Assembly (NCBI RefSeq): GCF_900143645.1 | Contig: NZ_FRFD01000006.1 | Coordinates: 186,001-250,000, forward strand | Direction of reading: 5' to 3' | DNA length: 64,000 nt | Origin: Anaerocolumna xylanovorans DSM 12503 | Lineage (GTDB): Bacteria > Bacillota > Clostridia > Lachnospirales > Lachnospiraceae | Shown: piece by piece, positions 27,424 through 36,493 of the stretch | How the letters are laid out: every line of letters starts with the position of its first letter | Numbering within the stretch: position 1 is the first letter of the stretch | Translations under genes and position numbers: made by a program | The notes under the pieces: generated by a model | What the model was told of the DNA's origin: nothing | The model's input: only the letters and a program-made list of their open reading frames with translations | The model's database searches: none

Positions 27424-27993
27424 TTGAAAAGGAAAATATATAAAAAATATTTATATATGCCGCTTTTGGTGATTGTATTAATTATGGGGCTAGGTTATGG
27501 TTACTTAAAGTACCGGTATGAAAAACAGGAAATGCCCCATATAGTATTTATGCAAAACAATCGTTTTGGAAGAGAATATGAATATGGTAGCTTTATCGAT
27601 AATCAGGGGAATGTTTATGAGTTTAAAGCACCTAAGGAAGACAGGATGGATGAAAAGGAGAAGTACCGATACCTGGAAGAAAATTATCTGAATACGTCAG
27701 CAGAGTCGAAGGTTGTAAGGAAAGTAGAACTTGATAAATTAAAAAAATGCTATTCCCTTGTCAAAAAAGCATCGAATTTTCGGATAAAACTTACCGAGAA
27801 TCATCCATATGAAGATGTTTATATGGGAGACCATGAGTGGTTTGCTTTCCGCTATAATTTGTTCGGGCAGCTTCAAGTTGTAACACTCTATGGAACCGGA
27901 GATTGGGAGGTTGTAAATAAGAGCAGATATGCAAAAAAAGCCGCCAAGTTAGCACAGGAAATGCTGCCGGAAATTCCGAGACCGGAGGATTAA
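27424..27993 (+). CDS. Small membrane-anchored protein, paralogue 4
   Basis: 189 residues, with TTG (27424) the first in-frame start. It begins 2 bp after paralogue 3, without a cassette between them, so translation is probably coupled; GGAGGAG lies at the end of paralogue 3 close to the start. N-terminus KRKIYKKYLYMPLLVIVLIMGLGYG is a basic region plus membrane anchor; the rest follows the family. Function unknown. Confidence 0.72.
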   Translation: MKRKIYKKYLYMPLLVIVLIMGLGYGYLKYRYEKQEMPHIVFMQNNRFGREYEYGSFIDNQGNVYEFKAPKEDRMDEKEKYRYLEENYLNTSAESKVVRKVELDKLKKCYSLVKKASNFRIKLTENHPYEDVYMGDHEWFAFRYNLFGQLQVVTLYGTGDWEVVNKSRYAKKAAKLAQEMLPEIPRPED

Positions 27994-28085
27994 GCATAAA
28001 AAGGAAGATACAGGAAAAATTGCCAATAAAAGAGCGCATAAGCCCCATTGCCGTTTCCTTTTATACAAAAAAGTCGAATTTCATA

Positions 28086-28114
28086 ATGACGCCCGGTAAA
28101 TTCAATGCTATAAT
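28086..28114 (+). promoter_or_regulatory. Probable promoter of the GH18 gene
   Basis: ATGACG (28086-28091), 17-nt spacer, TATAAT (28109-28114), 35 bp ahead of the ATG at 28149. Confidence 0.55.
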
Positions 28115-28148
28115 AGTATAAGATTTGATACTTATGAAAGGGGTCAAC

Positions 28149-29855
28149 ATGAGAAGACAAAGGAATATGACAGTGGCGGGAATAGCTGTTGCGCTGATAA
28201 TATTACTGGTTATAATACTATCTGCCATTGTAAAAAAATTCACTCCAAGCAACGAACATATGGCATTGACTGATTATTACCATGTAAAGGGTGAGGAAGT
28301 TCAGGTAGTGCTTCAAGATACGTTATATGAAAAACAGGGAATATTAAAAGACGGTCAGGTGTATCTTGACTATAATACGGTAGCAGACATATTCAATAAA
28401 AGATTCTATTGGGATTCCAATGAAAATATTCTAAGCTATACAACCCCTACGGAAATTATAAGAGCGGAGATCGGAAACAGCTATTATAATGAAAATAACA
28501 GCCAGGTCAAGACGGATTACCAGCCGGTCATTATGGAAGACCAGACAGCTTATGTAGCCATTGATTTTGTAAAGCAATACTCGGATATGAGCTATACTCT
28601 TTATAAAGACCCTTCCAGAGTCGTGATTGGCTATAAGTGGGGAGATGTTCTTACAACCAAGACAAAGAAAAAGACTCAATTAAGGTATAAAGCAAGCATC
28701 AAGAGTGACATCCTAAAGGATTTAAAAGAGGGAGAAGAGATTACCTTAGTTGATACCAGTGAAGCAACCAGCGGGAAGTTCTATAAGGTAATAACAGAGG
28801 ACGGCGTTATCGGATACGTTAAGGCTAAGAAGGTAGCAAAACCCTATTATACAACTCTTAAGAGCAGTTTTAAGGCACCTTCCTATTCCCATATAACACA
28901 GGAGGGAAAGATTAATCTGGTATGGCATCAGGTTACCAATAAACAGGCAAACGGCAATTTGCTCTCCATGCTGGAAGGGACCAAGGGAGTGACCTGCGTA
29001 TCTCCTACCTGGTTCAAACTTTCTGACAATGCGGGAGGAATTACTTCCCTGGCAAGTGAAAGCTATGTGGAACGGGCGCATAATCTTGGAATACAGGTAT
29101 GGGCGCTGGTAGATGACTTTAGTACGGATGTGGACAAGAAGAAAGTACTTTCCTCCACTTCCAGCAGAAAGAAATTAGTCAACGAGCTTATAGCAGAAAC
29201 GATTAAATATGGAATTGACGGTATCAATATCGACTTTGAGAAGATTCCGCAGGAAGCGGGAGAGGATTTCATCCAGTTTATCCGTGAACTGTCCGTAAAA
29301 TGCAGAAGTAACGGTATTGTTCTTTCTATAGATAATTATGTGCCTGCCAGCTACAATTCCCACTATAACTGGGAAGAGCAGGGAGAAGTAGCGGATTATG
29401 TAATTGTCATGGCATACGATGAGCACCACAGCAATTCGGAAGAGAGCGGTTCGGTATCTTCTGTAGGATATGTAAAAGAGGCGGTCAGCGGAATATTAAA
29501 ATCCGTACCGAAGGAAAGAGTAATTATGGGTCTGCCTTTTTATACAAGATTATGGAAGGAAACAAAGGATGATGATGGAACAGTAAAGATTACCTCTGAA
29601 GCCTACGGGATGAATGCAGCCCAAAACCTCCTTACGGATAACGGAGTCACAGCGAAATGGGACAATAAGACAGAACAGTATTACGGAGAATTTGAAAAAG
29701 ACGGTGCCCTGTATAAGATGTGGCTGGAAGAAGAGGATTCCTTTGAAGCAAAGCTAAAAGTAATCGCAAAAGAAGATATTGCAGGTATTGCAGGCTGGAA
29801 ACTGGGCCTTGAAAAGGATAATATCTGGAACGTAATCACAAAATATATAAATTAG
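28149..29855 (+). CDS. Membrane-anchored GH18 glycosyl hydrolase with SH3-like domain
   Basis: 568 residues from ATG 28149, chosen for GAAAGGGG 5 nt upstream (an ATG at 28125 is earlier and unsupported). N-terminal membrane segment (about 8-30); a region like a copper-amine-oxidase N-terminal domain (about 50-150); an SH3-like domain (about 165-230); and a GH18 barrel (about 250-565) with the catalytic DGINIDFE motif. This arrangement is found in clostridial relatives of the spore and cell-wall N-acetylglucosaminidases SleL/YaaH/YdhD, so cleavage of peptidoglycan glycan strands outside the membrane is the likely reaction. The next gene is cwlD, also a cell-wall enzyme. Confidence 0.88.
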   Translation: MRRQRNMTVAGIAVALIILLVIILSAIVKKFTPSNEHMALTDYYHVKGEEVQVVLQDTLYEKQGILKDGQVYLDYNTVADIFNKRFYWDSNENILSYTTPTEIIRAEIGNSYYNENNSQVKTDYQPVIMEDQTAYVAIDFVKQYSDMSYTLYKDPSRVVIGYKWGDVLTTKTKKKTQLRYKASIKSDILKDLKEGEEITLVDTSEATSGKFYKVITEDGVIGYVKAKKVAKPYYTTLKSSFKAPSYSHITQEGKINLVWHQVTNKQANGNLLSMLEGTKGVTCVSPTWFKLSDNAGGITSLASESYVERAHNLGIQVWALVDDFSTDVDKKKVLSSTSSRKKLVNELIAETIKYGIDGINIDFEKIPQEAGEDFIQFIRELSVKCRSNGIVLSIDNYVPASYNSHYNWEEQGEVADYVIVMAYDEHHSNSEESGSVSSVGYVKEAVSGILKSVPKERVIMGLPFYTRLWKETKDDDGTVKITSEAYGMNAAQNLLTDNGVTAKWDNKTEQYYGEFEKDGALYKMWLEEEDSFEAKLKVIAKEDIAGIAGWKLGLEKDNIWNVITKYIN

Positions 29856-29935
29856 ACACAACATCTGCAAAGTGAATCATAGGGCAGGGCTTTTACTCAT
29901 AGAATATAGTAAAACAACCTGAATGGATTTACATT

Positions 29936-30658
29936 GTGAAAAACCACAGAAAGCTTTACAGGAATTATTTCCACATATTGTTTTTGTGCTTTGTCTGCCT
30001 GGCAGTTTATACCCTTAATGACCCTTCTATTGATGTTATGCAGAGGGAAACCAAGACCGGTAAAACTGACGGGCAGATAACTGTTATTTTAGATCCCGGA
30101 CATGGAGGATTCGATCCCGGAAAGGTTGGGATTAACGGAGCTCTGGAAAAGGATATTAATCTGTCGGTGGCCCTAAAACTAAAAAGGCTGTTAGAGCAAA
30201 ATGACATCAAGGTGATTATGACAAGGGACAGTGACAGCGGACTTTACAGGGATAGTGACAATAATAAAAAGGCAGCCGATATGCGAAAAAGGGTGGATAT
30301 CATTAATAACAGCAGTGCCGTTTTAGCTGTCAGCATCCATCAAAACAGCTATACCAGCGAAGCAATCAAAGGTTCACAGGTGTTTTACTATACGAGATCC
30401 AAAGAGAGTGAAGAATTCGCAAAGATAATGCAGGACCAGTTAAAGGATACCTTACAGGACGGGAACAAAAGAGAAGCAAAATCCAATGACTCTTATTACA
30501 TGCTAAGGAAAACAGAATGCCCTATTGTAATTGTAGAATGCGGTTATTTATCCAACAGTAAGGAGGCGGCTCTTTTACTAAAGGAGGATTACCAGGAAAG
30601 GCTGGCATGGGCAATTCATCTTGGAATATTCCGATATCTTAACACCCTTGACAGGTAG
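29936..30658 (+). CDS. cwlD: N-acetylmuramoyl-L-alanine amidase CwlD
   Basis: 240 residues. A signal-anchor helix (about 10-28) precedes an Amidase_3 domain with the zinc and catalytic residues DPGHGG (His), LEKDINL (Glu), SIHQN (His) and VECGYLSN (Glu). In Bacillus CwlD strips peptides from muramic acid so that muramic-delta-lactam can be made in the spore cortex. Start taken as GTG 29936; the Shine-Dalgarno match is weak (TGGA). Confidence 0.9.
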   Translation: MKNHRKLYRNYFHILFLCFVCLAVYTLNDPSIDVMQRETKTGKTDGQITVILDPGHGGFDPGKVGINGALEKDINLSVALKLKRLLEQNDIKVIMTRDSDSGLYRDSDNNKKAADMRKRVDIINNSSAVLAVSIHQNSYTSEAIKGSQVFYYTRSKESEEFAKIMQDQLKDTLQDGNKREAKSNDSYYMLRKTECPIVIVECGYLSNSKEAALLLKEDYQERLAWAIHLGIFRYLNTLDR

Positions 30659-30737
30659 AAAGCAAAAAGCTGGTATTCCCTGGTGTATGGTGTTATAATG
30701 TAGCTGTTACTAAAGTGCAGGAATCAGGTAAAATGTT

Positions 30738-31790
30738 ATGGATACGAAGATTATAAAGATAGATAGTAATAATATTGACAGTATAAAGCTAAAAGAAGCG
30801 GCAGACATATTAAAAAGCGGAGGATTGGTGGCTTTTCCCACGGAGACAGTATATGGACTGGGAGCGGACGGACTCAACAGGGAAGCGTCTGCGAAGATAT
30901 ACACTGCCAAGGGAAGGCCTTCTGATAATCCTCTCATTCTTCATATAAGCTCCATGAAAGCACTGGATGATTTGACAGAAGGAGAATCGTTACTGGGAAA
31001 GAAGCTGGCACAGGCCTTTTGGCCGGGACCTTTAACCCTCATATTTAACAAAAGCAGCAGGGTCCCCCTTACGACTACGGGAGGGCTTAATACCGTAGCC
31101 ATTCGTATGCCTGCTCACCCGGTAGCCTATGAGCTTATCAGACAATCAGGTGTTTATGTGGCAGCACCCAGTGCCAACGCCTCGGGAAGGCCAAGCCCTA
31201 CCACAGCCTTGCATGTAATAGAAGACATGGAGGGAAGGGTTGATATGATAATTGACGGGGGAAAGGCAGATATTGGATTGGAATCCACCATTGTAGATGT
31301 TACCGGAGATGTACCGGTTATATTAAGACCGGGATTTCTTACGCTGGAAGATATAAAGAAGGTTACCGGAGAGGCAGAATATGATAAGAGTCTGTTTCAA
31401 AAACCTACGGAAAATTTCAAACCCAAGGCCCCGGGAATGAAATACCGGCATTACGCCCCAAAGGGCCAGCTTACAATTTATGAAGGTGAAAGCGGTAGTG
31501 TGATAGAGGCAATTAATAAAGCGGCAGCTAAGAAGCAGTCAGAAGGTTTTAAGGTAGGAATCATTGCGACGGATGAGACGCTTAAGGCTTATAAGGACGG
31601 TATTATTAAAACCATAGGTACCAGAAAAGACGAGAAAACCATAGCGGGAGGGCTGTTTCAGATTCTGCGCGAATTTGACACAGAACAGGCAGATTACATA
31701 TTTTCTGAAAGTTTTTATGATAATTCTTTGGGACAGGCCATTATGAACCGTCTCTTAAAAGCAGCCGGTTATCATATTGAGAAAGTGTAA
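30738..31790 (+). CDS. tsaC: L-threonylcarbamoyladenylate synthase (Sua5/YwlC)
   Basis: 350 residues, the long Sua5/YwlC form. It makes threonylcarbamoyl-AMP from Thr, bicarbonate and ATP for the t6A37 modification of ANN-decoding tRNAs. The YrdC domain (about 10-205) contains KGRPSDNPLI and the SAN motif in APSANASGRPSPT; after a linker (KAPGMKYRHYAPK) comes the C-terminal Sua5 domain (about 235-345). It sits ahead of ywlE and rpiB, as ywlC does in Bacillus. Confidence 0.95.
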   Translation: MDTKIIKIDSNNIDSIKLKEAADILKSGGLVAFPTETVYGLGADGLNREASAKIYTAKGRPSDNPLILHISSMKALDDLTEGESLLGKKLAQAFWPGPLTLIFNKSSRVPLTTTGGLNTVAIRMPAHPVAYELIRQSGVYVAAPSANASGRPSPTTALHVIEDMEGRVDMIIDGGKADIGLESTIVDVTGDVPVILRPGFLTLEDIKKVTGEAEYDKSLFQKPTENFKPKAPGMKYRHYAPKGQLTIYEGESGSVIEAINKAAAKKQSEGFKVGIIATDETLKAYKDGIIKTIGTRKDEKTIAGGLFQILREFDTEQADYIFSESFYDNSLGQAIMNRLLKAAGYHIEKV

Positions 31791-31848
31791 GGCAGGCGGA
31801 TGCCTTTGAAACAGAAATGCAAAGAAGGGAAAGGTTAGGGGTATATAT

Positions 31849-32307
31849 ATGATAAAATATGAAAAGATTATATTTGTCTGCACCGGAAATACCTGTAGAA
31901 GTCCCATGGCAGAGACCATATATAAGAGCATGGAAACGAACAGCGACATCACGGTAACTTCCAGAGGGTTGGTGGTTCTTTTTTCGGAACCTTTTAATCC
32001 CAAAGCAGATACAGTACTAAAAAATCATAACCTGGAACTGGAAGGGCATTTTTCCAAGCCCCTTAAAAATTCAGACATTGACGAAAACACATTGGTGCTT
32101 ACTATGACGGAAAAGCAAAAGCAAAGTGTGATCGAGGACTTTAAAGACACCGGAAATATCTATACAATAAAAGAGTTTGTCGGTGAAAGCGGTGATGTGA
32201 CAGATCCTTATGGCGGTACACTCATTGATTATGAGGATTGCTATGTAGAATTGGCAAGACTTGTGAAAAAGACCGTATATAAGCTCAACGAGGAGGAAAA
32301 TACATGA
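31849..32307 (+). CDS. ywlE: Low-molecular-weight phosphatase, probable protein-arginine phosphatase YwlE
   Basis: 152 residues, LMW-PTP fold. P-loop CTGNTCRS (Cys11, Arg17) and general-acid Asp in TDPYGG. Thr15 occupies the position of YwlE Thr11, which in Bacillus selects phosphoarginine over phosphotyrosine, so removal of McsB-type arginine phosphorylation is the favoured role; no mcsB is in the window. GGGG precedes the ATG, and the gene overlaps rpiB by 4 bp (ATGA), giving translational coupling. Confidence 0.88.
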   Translation: MIKYEKIIFVCTGNTCRSPMAETIYKSMETNSDITVTSRGLVVLFSEPFNPKADTVLKNHNLELEGHFSKPLKNSDIDENTLVLTMTEKQKQSVIEDFKDTGNIYTIKEFVGESGDVTDPYGGTLIDYEDCYVELARLVKKTVYKLNEEENT

Positions 32308-32732
32308 TAGCATTAGGTTGTGACCATGGCGGATATGAATTAAAGCAGGAAATAATAAAGCATCTTGAAGGCAGGGGAGTACTATATAAAGACTACGGTA
32401 CGTATACAGAGGACTCCTGTGATTATCCGGTATATGCAAAGAAGGTTGCCGAGGCAGTATTAAGTAAGGAATGTGAGTTTGGTATATTGATTTGCGGAAC
32501 GGGAATAGGTATTTCCATAACTGCCAATAAGATAAAGGGTATCCGTGCAGCTCTTTGCCATGACTGCTTTAGCGCAGAGGCTACAAGATTGCACAATGAT
32601 GCCAATATCTTAGCTATGGGAGCCAGAGTAATCGGGCCAGGACATGCACTGAAAGTCGTGGATACTTTCTTAGATACTCCATTTTCACAGGATGAAAGGC
32701 ATATAAGAAGAATAAATCAGATAGAAGATTAA
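32304..32732 (+). CDS. rpiB: Ribose-5-phosphate isomerase B
   Basis: 142 residues, RpiB/LacAB family. It interconverts ribulose-5-phosphate and ribose-5-phosphate in the pentose phosphate pathway. CDHGGYELK at the N-terminus and CGTGIGISITANK with the catalytic Cys are intact. The start overlaps the ywlE stop; the order tsaC-ywlE-rpiB matches the Bacillus ywlC-ywlE-ywlF neighbourhood. Confidence 0.96.
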   Translation: MIALGCDHGGYELKQEIIKHLEGRGVLYKDYGTYTEDSCDYPVYAKKVAEAVLSKECEFGILICGTGIGISITANKIKGIRAALCHDCFSAEATRLHNDANILAMGARVIGPGHALKVVDTFLDTPFSQDERHIRRINQIED

Positions 32733-32812
32733 GATATCGGAATAATCTCCACTTATCGGGTAAGAATATCATATAAAGTGATGGTATAAATTACCTTGGG
32801 TGGAGGTGTTTT

Positions 32813-33622
32813 ATGAGAATAAAGCAAGGTATTTACAGGCAGTTAGGAAAAACTTTATTTAACCGGAAACAGAAGGCTTGGCTTTATATTCTTGGTGTGT
32901 TGTGGATGGCGGTTATTGTACAGGTGGGGGTAAACCATCTGCTGCTTCCAAAAACAAACCTTTTGCAGGCTTTTGTAAGCACAAATACTAATGTATCTGC
33001 CTTTGAACTGGAGATGTGTGCAAGCTATGGAAAAGGCTATTTGACTGACGAGGCGGAGGAAAACCTTGTATACTATCTGGCGGACAGCATAGGACTTAAG
33101 ATGGAAGAGCCACCCACTGTATCAGACAATGGGCAGGAAACGGAAGTTGTAGTTGAAAAAACAGGCAAAAATGCCTATACCTCAATTAAAGTGGTTACCC
33201 TGGCACAACAGGGAAAAGATAGCGCAAAGGATTTGCATCATTATATTCTGATCAGGCTGAAACTTTATGAAAATACAGAAAGCCTGCTGGAATACCGTAA
33301 GATACTGGAAAAGGCGTTAAAGGAGCTGAAGGCAGAAAATATACAGACGACCATGCAGCTTTCCAGTACTTATAAAGGGCATCTGACCTTGAAGGATATG
33401 AATAAGATTGCAGATGATATGATAGAAAGCCTGGGAGGAAAAGTGGCGTATGCAAACAGGGAAGAAGAACTTTTCACTGTTTATGCCTATAGCGGCCTTT
33501 TAAAGGAATATATAACTTCCATGGGTACTAAAATAAATATTCACATTGCAATACAATATGATAAGGATACCGATAATACCGTTGTTTATCTTGGAACACC
33601 GGTAATAAACGGAGGATATTAA
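32813..33622 (+). CDS. YwmB-like (DUF1779) membrane-anchored protein
   Basis: 269 residues. An N-terminal membrane helix (about 22-42) is followed by a long extracytoplasmic region that matches the YwmB/'TATA-box binding-like' family in length, in the helical centre (LHHYILIRLKLYEN) and in its ending (VYLGTPVINGGY, compare VGTPIVTTEY in Bacillus YwmB). The family is common in spore formers but its role is not established. TGGAGGTG precedes the ATG. Confidence 0.75.
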   Translation: MRIKQGIYRQLGKTLFNRKQKAWLYILGVLWMAVIVQVGVNHLLLPKTNLLQAFVSTNTNVSAFELEMCASYGKGYLTDEAEENLVYYLADSIGLKMEEPPTVSDNGQETEVVVEKTGKNAYTSIKVVTLAQQGKDSAKDLHHYILIRLKLYENTESLLEYRKILEKALKELKAENIQTTMQLSSTYKGHLTLKDMNKIADDMIESLGGKVAYANREEELFTVYAYSGLLKEYITSMGTKINIHIAIQYDKDTDNTVVYLGTPVINGGY

Positions 33623-33699
33623 GCCGCTGTTCACGTCTTAGCTGCCTTTTTTGGAAGGAGTTAAGATGTGAAACAACGGTTTTTCTTACTTTTAATTAT

Positions 33700-35109
33700 T
33701 TAAAACCAACGTTTTCTGCCTCTGTAACGTTTCCGGCGTTCAAGCATTTCATTGTACAAAAGTATTTCTGTCATATCTTTCATCCAGTCGGAGTTATCGG
33801 AAATGCTGGACTCTTTGACAAACTCAAGGCTATGATAGATTTTATCGGCAAGCTTTCCTAAATAAACCCTATCAGGGTATTCGTCAAACATAAAACTACC
33901 GTCATATTCCAGCTTATCACATTCTTCTTCAACCAGAGAGAGCATCATCTTTACCTTCTTAGGATACAATTGCTTCATGTAGTCAAAATCCTTTGCAGCA
34001 TCCTCACAGTTGTCGTAACCGTATAAAGGCATCATGGGAACGGCAAGGGGAACATGGTATGGAGACATATCAGTCATATAGATGTTGTTAGCCATGTACC
34101 CCTGTGGATAACCGTAATCGTATTCTGGCCTATGATTTGCTTCACTGTCAGAATAGTTCTGCACTCGGGGCATAAATCCAGGTGTTTGCGGAACAGTCGG
34201 GAGTATGGTGCCAGGGAAAGAGCTTGAGGGATTCGGCAAGGTGGAAATGGGATTTCCCGGGGTACTAGGTATAGTGGTATCTCCCGGTACGGAAGGGATA
34301 TCGGGGATAGAAGGAATGGTTGGAAGCGAAGGAAGTGTAAAAATAGGGCTTGTAGGAGTAGTTAGCGGAGCCGTTGGCATGGTAGAGTTTAATTGGTCAA
34401 AGGGTGTTGTTGGCATTGTAGGTGTTGTAAATCCCGGAACAGTGGGAGCCGTTGGCGAGGAGCTTCCGGGAGCAGCCGGTGTAGTGGGCCTTACAGGCAT
34501 TGTTGGAATTGTGGGCGAAGTGGGGCTCATAGGCATTGTTGGAATTGTAGGTGTCATGGGCCTTGTAGGTGCCATTGGAATTGCAGGCATGGTAGCCCTT
34601 GGCGGAACCGTACCTGTGCCCGGTGTAGCAGGCTGTGTCGGCCTGGTAGGGGAAATCGGCATGGTAGGCTGCGTAAGAAGGCCCGGGGGCATACCGGGAG
34701 CAGTAGTTCTGGGTAAAGTGGACTGGATTGGTGAGGTGCCCGGAGGGGTCGGCCTTGGTGAACTGGGTCTTTGGGGTATCACCGGAACTGTTCCGGTAGG
34801 AAGAGTAGCGGGGACCGTAGGGAAGGTCTGACTTGGTGTGCCTGGGACTGGAGAAACGGGGCCAGGGGGTGTTGGAGTGGTGAAGGTATCCTGAAAGGAA
34901 GTTACCTTTCTATCAAAATCCGACGGAGAAATTCCGGTAAAACTAAGATTCATAGGTGACTTTGTCCCCAGAAGATCTGCATAAATAGAATCCACAAAAG
35001 CTGGTTTGCTCTCGGTGGAATGATTGGCAGAGTGAGTAGTGTAATTAGGAATACCGGACTTATTGTAAGGATTGTTGGAAGGTGAATATTCCGGACGAGA
35101 ATATTTCAT
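33700..35109 (-). CDS. Pro/Thr-rich low-complexity protein with conserved C-terminal domain
   Basis: 469 residues, no signal peptide. Residues about 80-320 are almost only Pro, Thr, Ser, Met, Ile and Gly with recurring IPTMP / TRPTxP-like units, an extended mucin- or collagen-like segment. The C-terminus (about 375-469) is a compact charged domain with QLYPKKVKMMLSLVEEECDK and YDGSFMFDEYPDR, ending in a basic tail (RRKRYRGRKRWF). The make-up resembles spore-surface or envelope proteins of clostridia, which would fit the sporulation genes nearby, but this is inference. AAAGGAGG precedes the ATG. The opposite strand also has long open frames, an effect of the biased composition. Confidence 0.75.
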   Translation of the reverse strand: MKYSRPEYSPSNNPYNKSGIPNYTTHSANHSTESKPAFVDSIYADLLGTKSPMNLSFTGISPSDFDRKVTSFQDTFTTPTPPGPVSPVPGTPSQTFPTVPATLPTGTVPVIPQRPSSPRPTPPGTSPIQSTLPRTTAPGMPPGLLTQPTMPISPTRPTQPATPGTGTVPPRATMPAIPMAPTRPMTPTIPTMPMSPTSPTIPTMPVRPTTPAAPGSSSPTAPTVPGFTTPTMPTTPFDQLNSTMPTAPLTTPTSPIFTLPSLPTIPSIPDIPSVPGDTTIPSTPGNPISTLPNPSSSFPGTILPTVPQTPGFMPRVQNYSDSEANHRPEYDYGYPQGYMANNIYMTDMSPYHVPLAVPMMPLYGYDNCEDAAKDFDYMKQLYPKKVKMMLSLVEEECDKLEYDGSFMFDEYPDRVYLGKLADKIYHSLEFVKESSISDNSDWMKDMTEILLYNEMLERRKRYRGRKRWF

Positions 35110-35263
35110 TAGATCCTCCTTTAAGATGCAATATCATTTTATAACTAATATATGCAGATGTGTTCCCATCGTTCACCTTAAGAATAAAAATAGTAGGAAT
35201 ATTTTATCTGTTATGATACAATGGTTTTGGCAAAAGAATGATAGAAAGAGGTTATAATCTAAG

Positions 35264-36493
35264 ATGGAAGGCAATAATTTATCCATTATAGGAGAAAATT
35301 TAAATATAGATTTTATAGATATGATAATCAGCAATCCCGTAAAGGGAAAGGATATAAACAAGATTACAGTCCGGCCGGTTACCATAAAGGGAAAGGAATT
35401 ATACCAGGTCTGTGAATATAGAAACAATCAGGTATTTCATAAGAACGTGGATAAAGATACCCTGATAGGGCTTTTAGACCAATGGATGGGGAAAGAGATG
35501 AAGCAGCTTCTTTTAAGAACCGGAAAAAGCCAGGTGACTCTCTTAGTCAGCAGCAAGGGAAAAGAAACCTTGAAGGTAAAACAGCAAAAGGCTGGGGAAG
35601 AGAAGGCAGAGCTGCAAAAGAGCACTGCCCATAACCGCGAAAAGGTATATATTATACAGGAGGGAACTTTCGTTCCTTTTCTGTTTGACCTTGGAGTTAT
35701 CACAAAGGAAGGGAAGATCGTAAAGGATAAATATGATAAGTTCAGGCAGATAAACCGGTTTCTGGAGTTTGTGGAAGATGTACTGCCTGCCCTAAAGAAG
35801 GACAAGGAACTTACCGTTCTTGATTTTGGATGCGGGAAATCTTACCTGACCTTTGCCATGTATTATTATCTGAAGACCGTTAAAGGATATTCCGTCCGTA
35901 TCATAGGCTTGGATTTAAAAAAAGAAGTAATTGCTAATTGCAATGCACTGGCACAGAAATACGGTTATGATAGGCTTAACTTTTTGACAGGTGATATAGC
36001 GGATTATGAAGGAATAAACAGTGTAGATATGGTTGTGACCCTTCATGCCTGCGATACTGCAACGGATTATGCCTTGTACAAGGCCATAAAGTGGGGAGCA
36101 CAGGTGATTCTGTCGGTGCCTTGCTGCCAGCATGAGTTAAATAAACAAATAAACAATGAGATATTAAATCCCATTCTGCAATACGGACTGATAAAGGAAA
36201 GAATAGCAGCCCTGGCAACGGATGGGCTAAGAGCCGAACTTTTAGAAGCAGCAGGCTATAAGACGCAGATCCTTGAGTTTATTGATATGGAACATACACC
36301 AAAGAATATATTGATTCGCGGTGTAAAAAGAAATGATTCCGATACAGACGGTAAGACGGGTAACAGGCAGATAGCAAAAAAACTGGAAGAAATCGACCGT
36401 CTGATGGAATTTCTTCAGGTCAGCCCCAAACTATATGAATTATTTCGTAATCATCTGCCACAGCAGGATAGTGAGGAAGTGGATATATGCTAA
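35264..36493 (+). CDS. Class I SAM-dependent methyltransferase
   Basis: 409 residues. The N-terminal 165 residues are an accessory region. From about 180 there is a Rossmann methyltransferase fold: SAM-binding LTVLDFGCGKSYLTF, acidic GLDLKK, GDIADY, then VTLHACDTATDYAL and SVPCCQHEL. The last motifs resemble the METTL25/RRNAD1 (Methyltransf_32) group, which may act on RNA; the substrate is not established. AGAGG lies 12 nt before the ATG. The last 7 bp overlap the next gene, so the two are coupled. Confidence 0.85.
   Translation: MEGNNLSIIGENLNIDFIDMIISNPVKGKDINKITVRPVTIKGKELYQVCEYRNNQVFHKNVDKDTLIGLLDQWMGKEMKQLLLRTGKSQVTLLVSSKGKETLKVKQQKAGEEKAELQKSTAHNREKVYIIQEGTFVPFLFDLGVITKEGKIVKDKYDKFRQINRFLEFVEDVLPALKKDKELTVLDFGCGKSYLTFAMYYYLKTVKGYSVRIIGLDLKKEVIANCNALAQKYGYDRLNFLTGDIADYEGINSVDMVVTLHACDTATDYALYKAIKWGAQVILSVPCCQHELNKQINNEILNPILQYGLIKERIAALATDGLRAELLEAAGYKTQILEFIDMEHTPKNILIRGVKRNDSDTDGKTGNRQIAKKLEEIDRLMEFLQVSPKLYELFRNHLPQQDSEEVDIC

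Larger units (their letters stand above)
23026..27993 (+). repeat. Tandem duplication array: subtilase 3' ends plus small membrane protein genes
   Basis: Three units, each a copy of the subtilase tail followed by a small membrane protein gene: 23026-24563, about 24661-26202 and about 26300-27421, plus a fourth small gene at 27424-27993. The second and third tail copies are 5'-truncated at the same point and preceded by near-identical spacer sequence (24564-24660 and 26203-26299), so the unit was duplicated as a block. By hand count the tail proteins of units 1 and 2 differ at about 8 of 300 positions, while the small proteins differ at about 50 of 184. Confidence 0.88.

Noticed and set aside
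23026..27993. CRISPR array or phage repeat region
   Set aside because: The repeats are long protein-coding blocks in one frame, not short regular repeats with spacers.
34205..34831. 208-codon open frame (Gly/Val rich) on the plus strand
   Set aside because: Exact antisense of the Pro/Thr-rich gene; Pro/Thr codons read backwards give Gly/Val without stops. No ribosome site or family.
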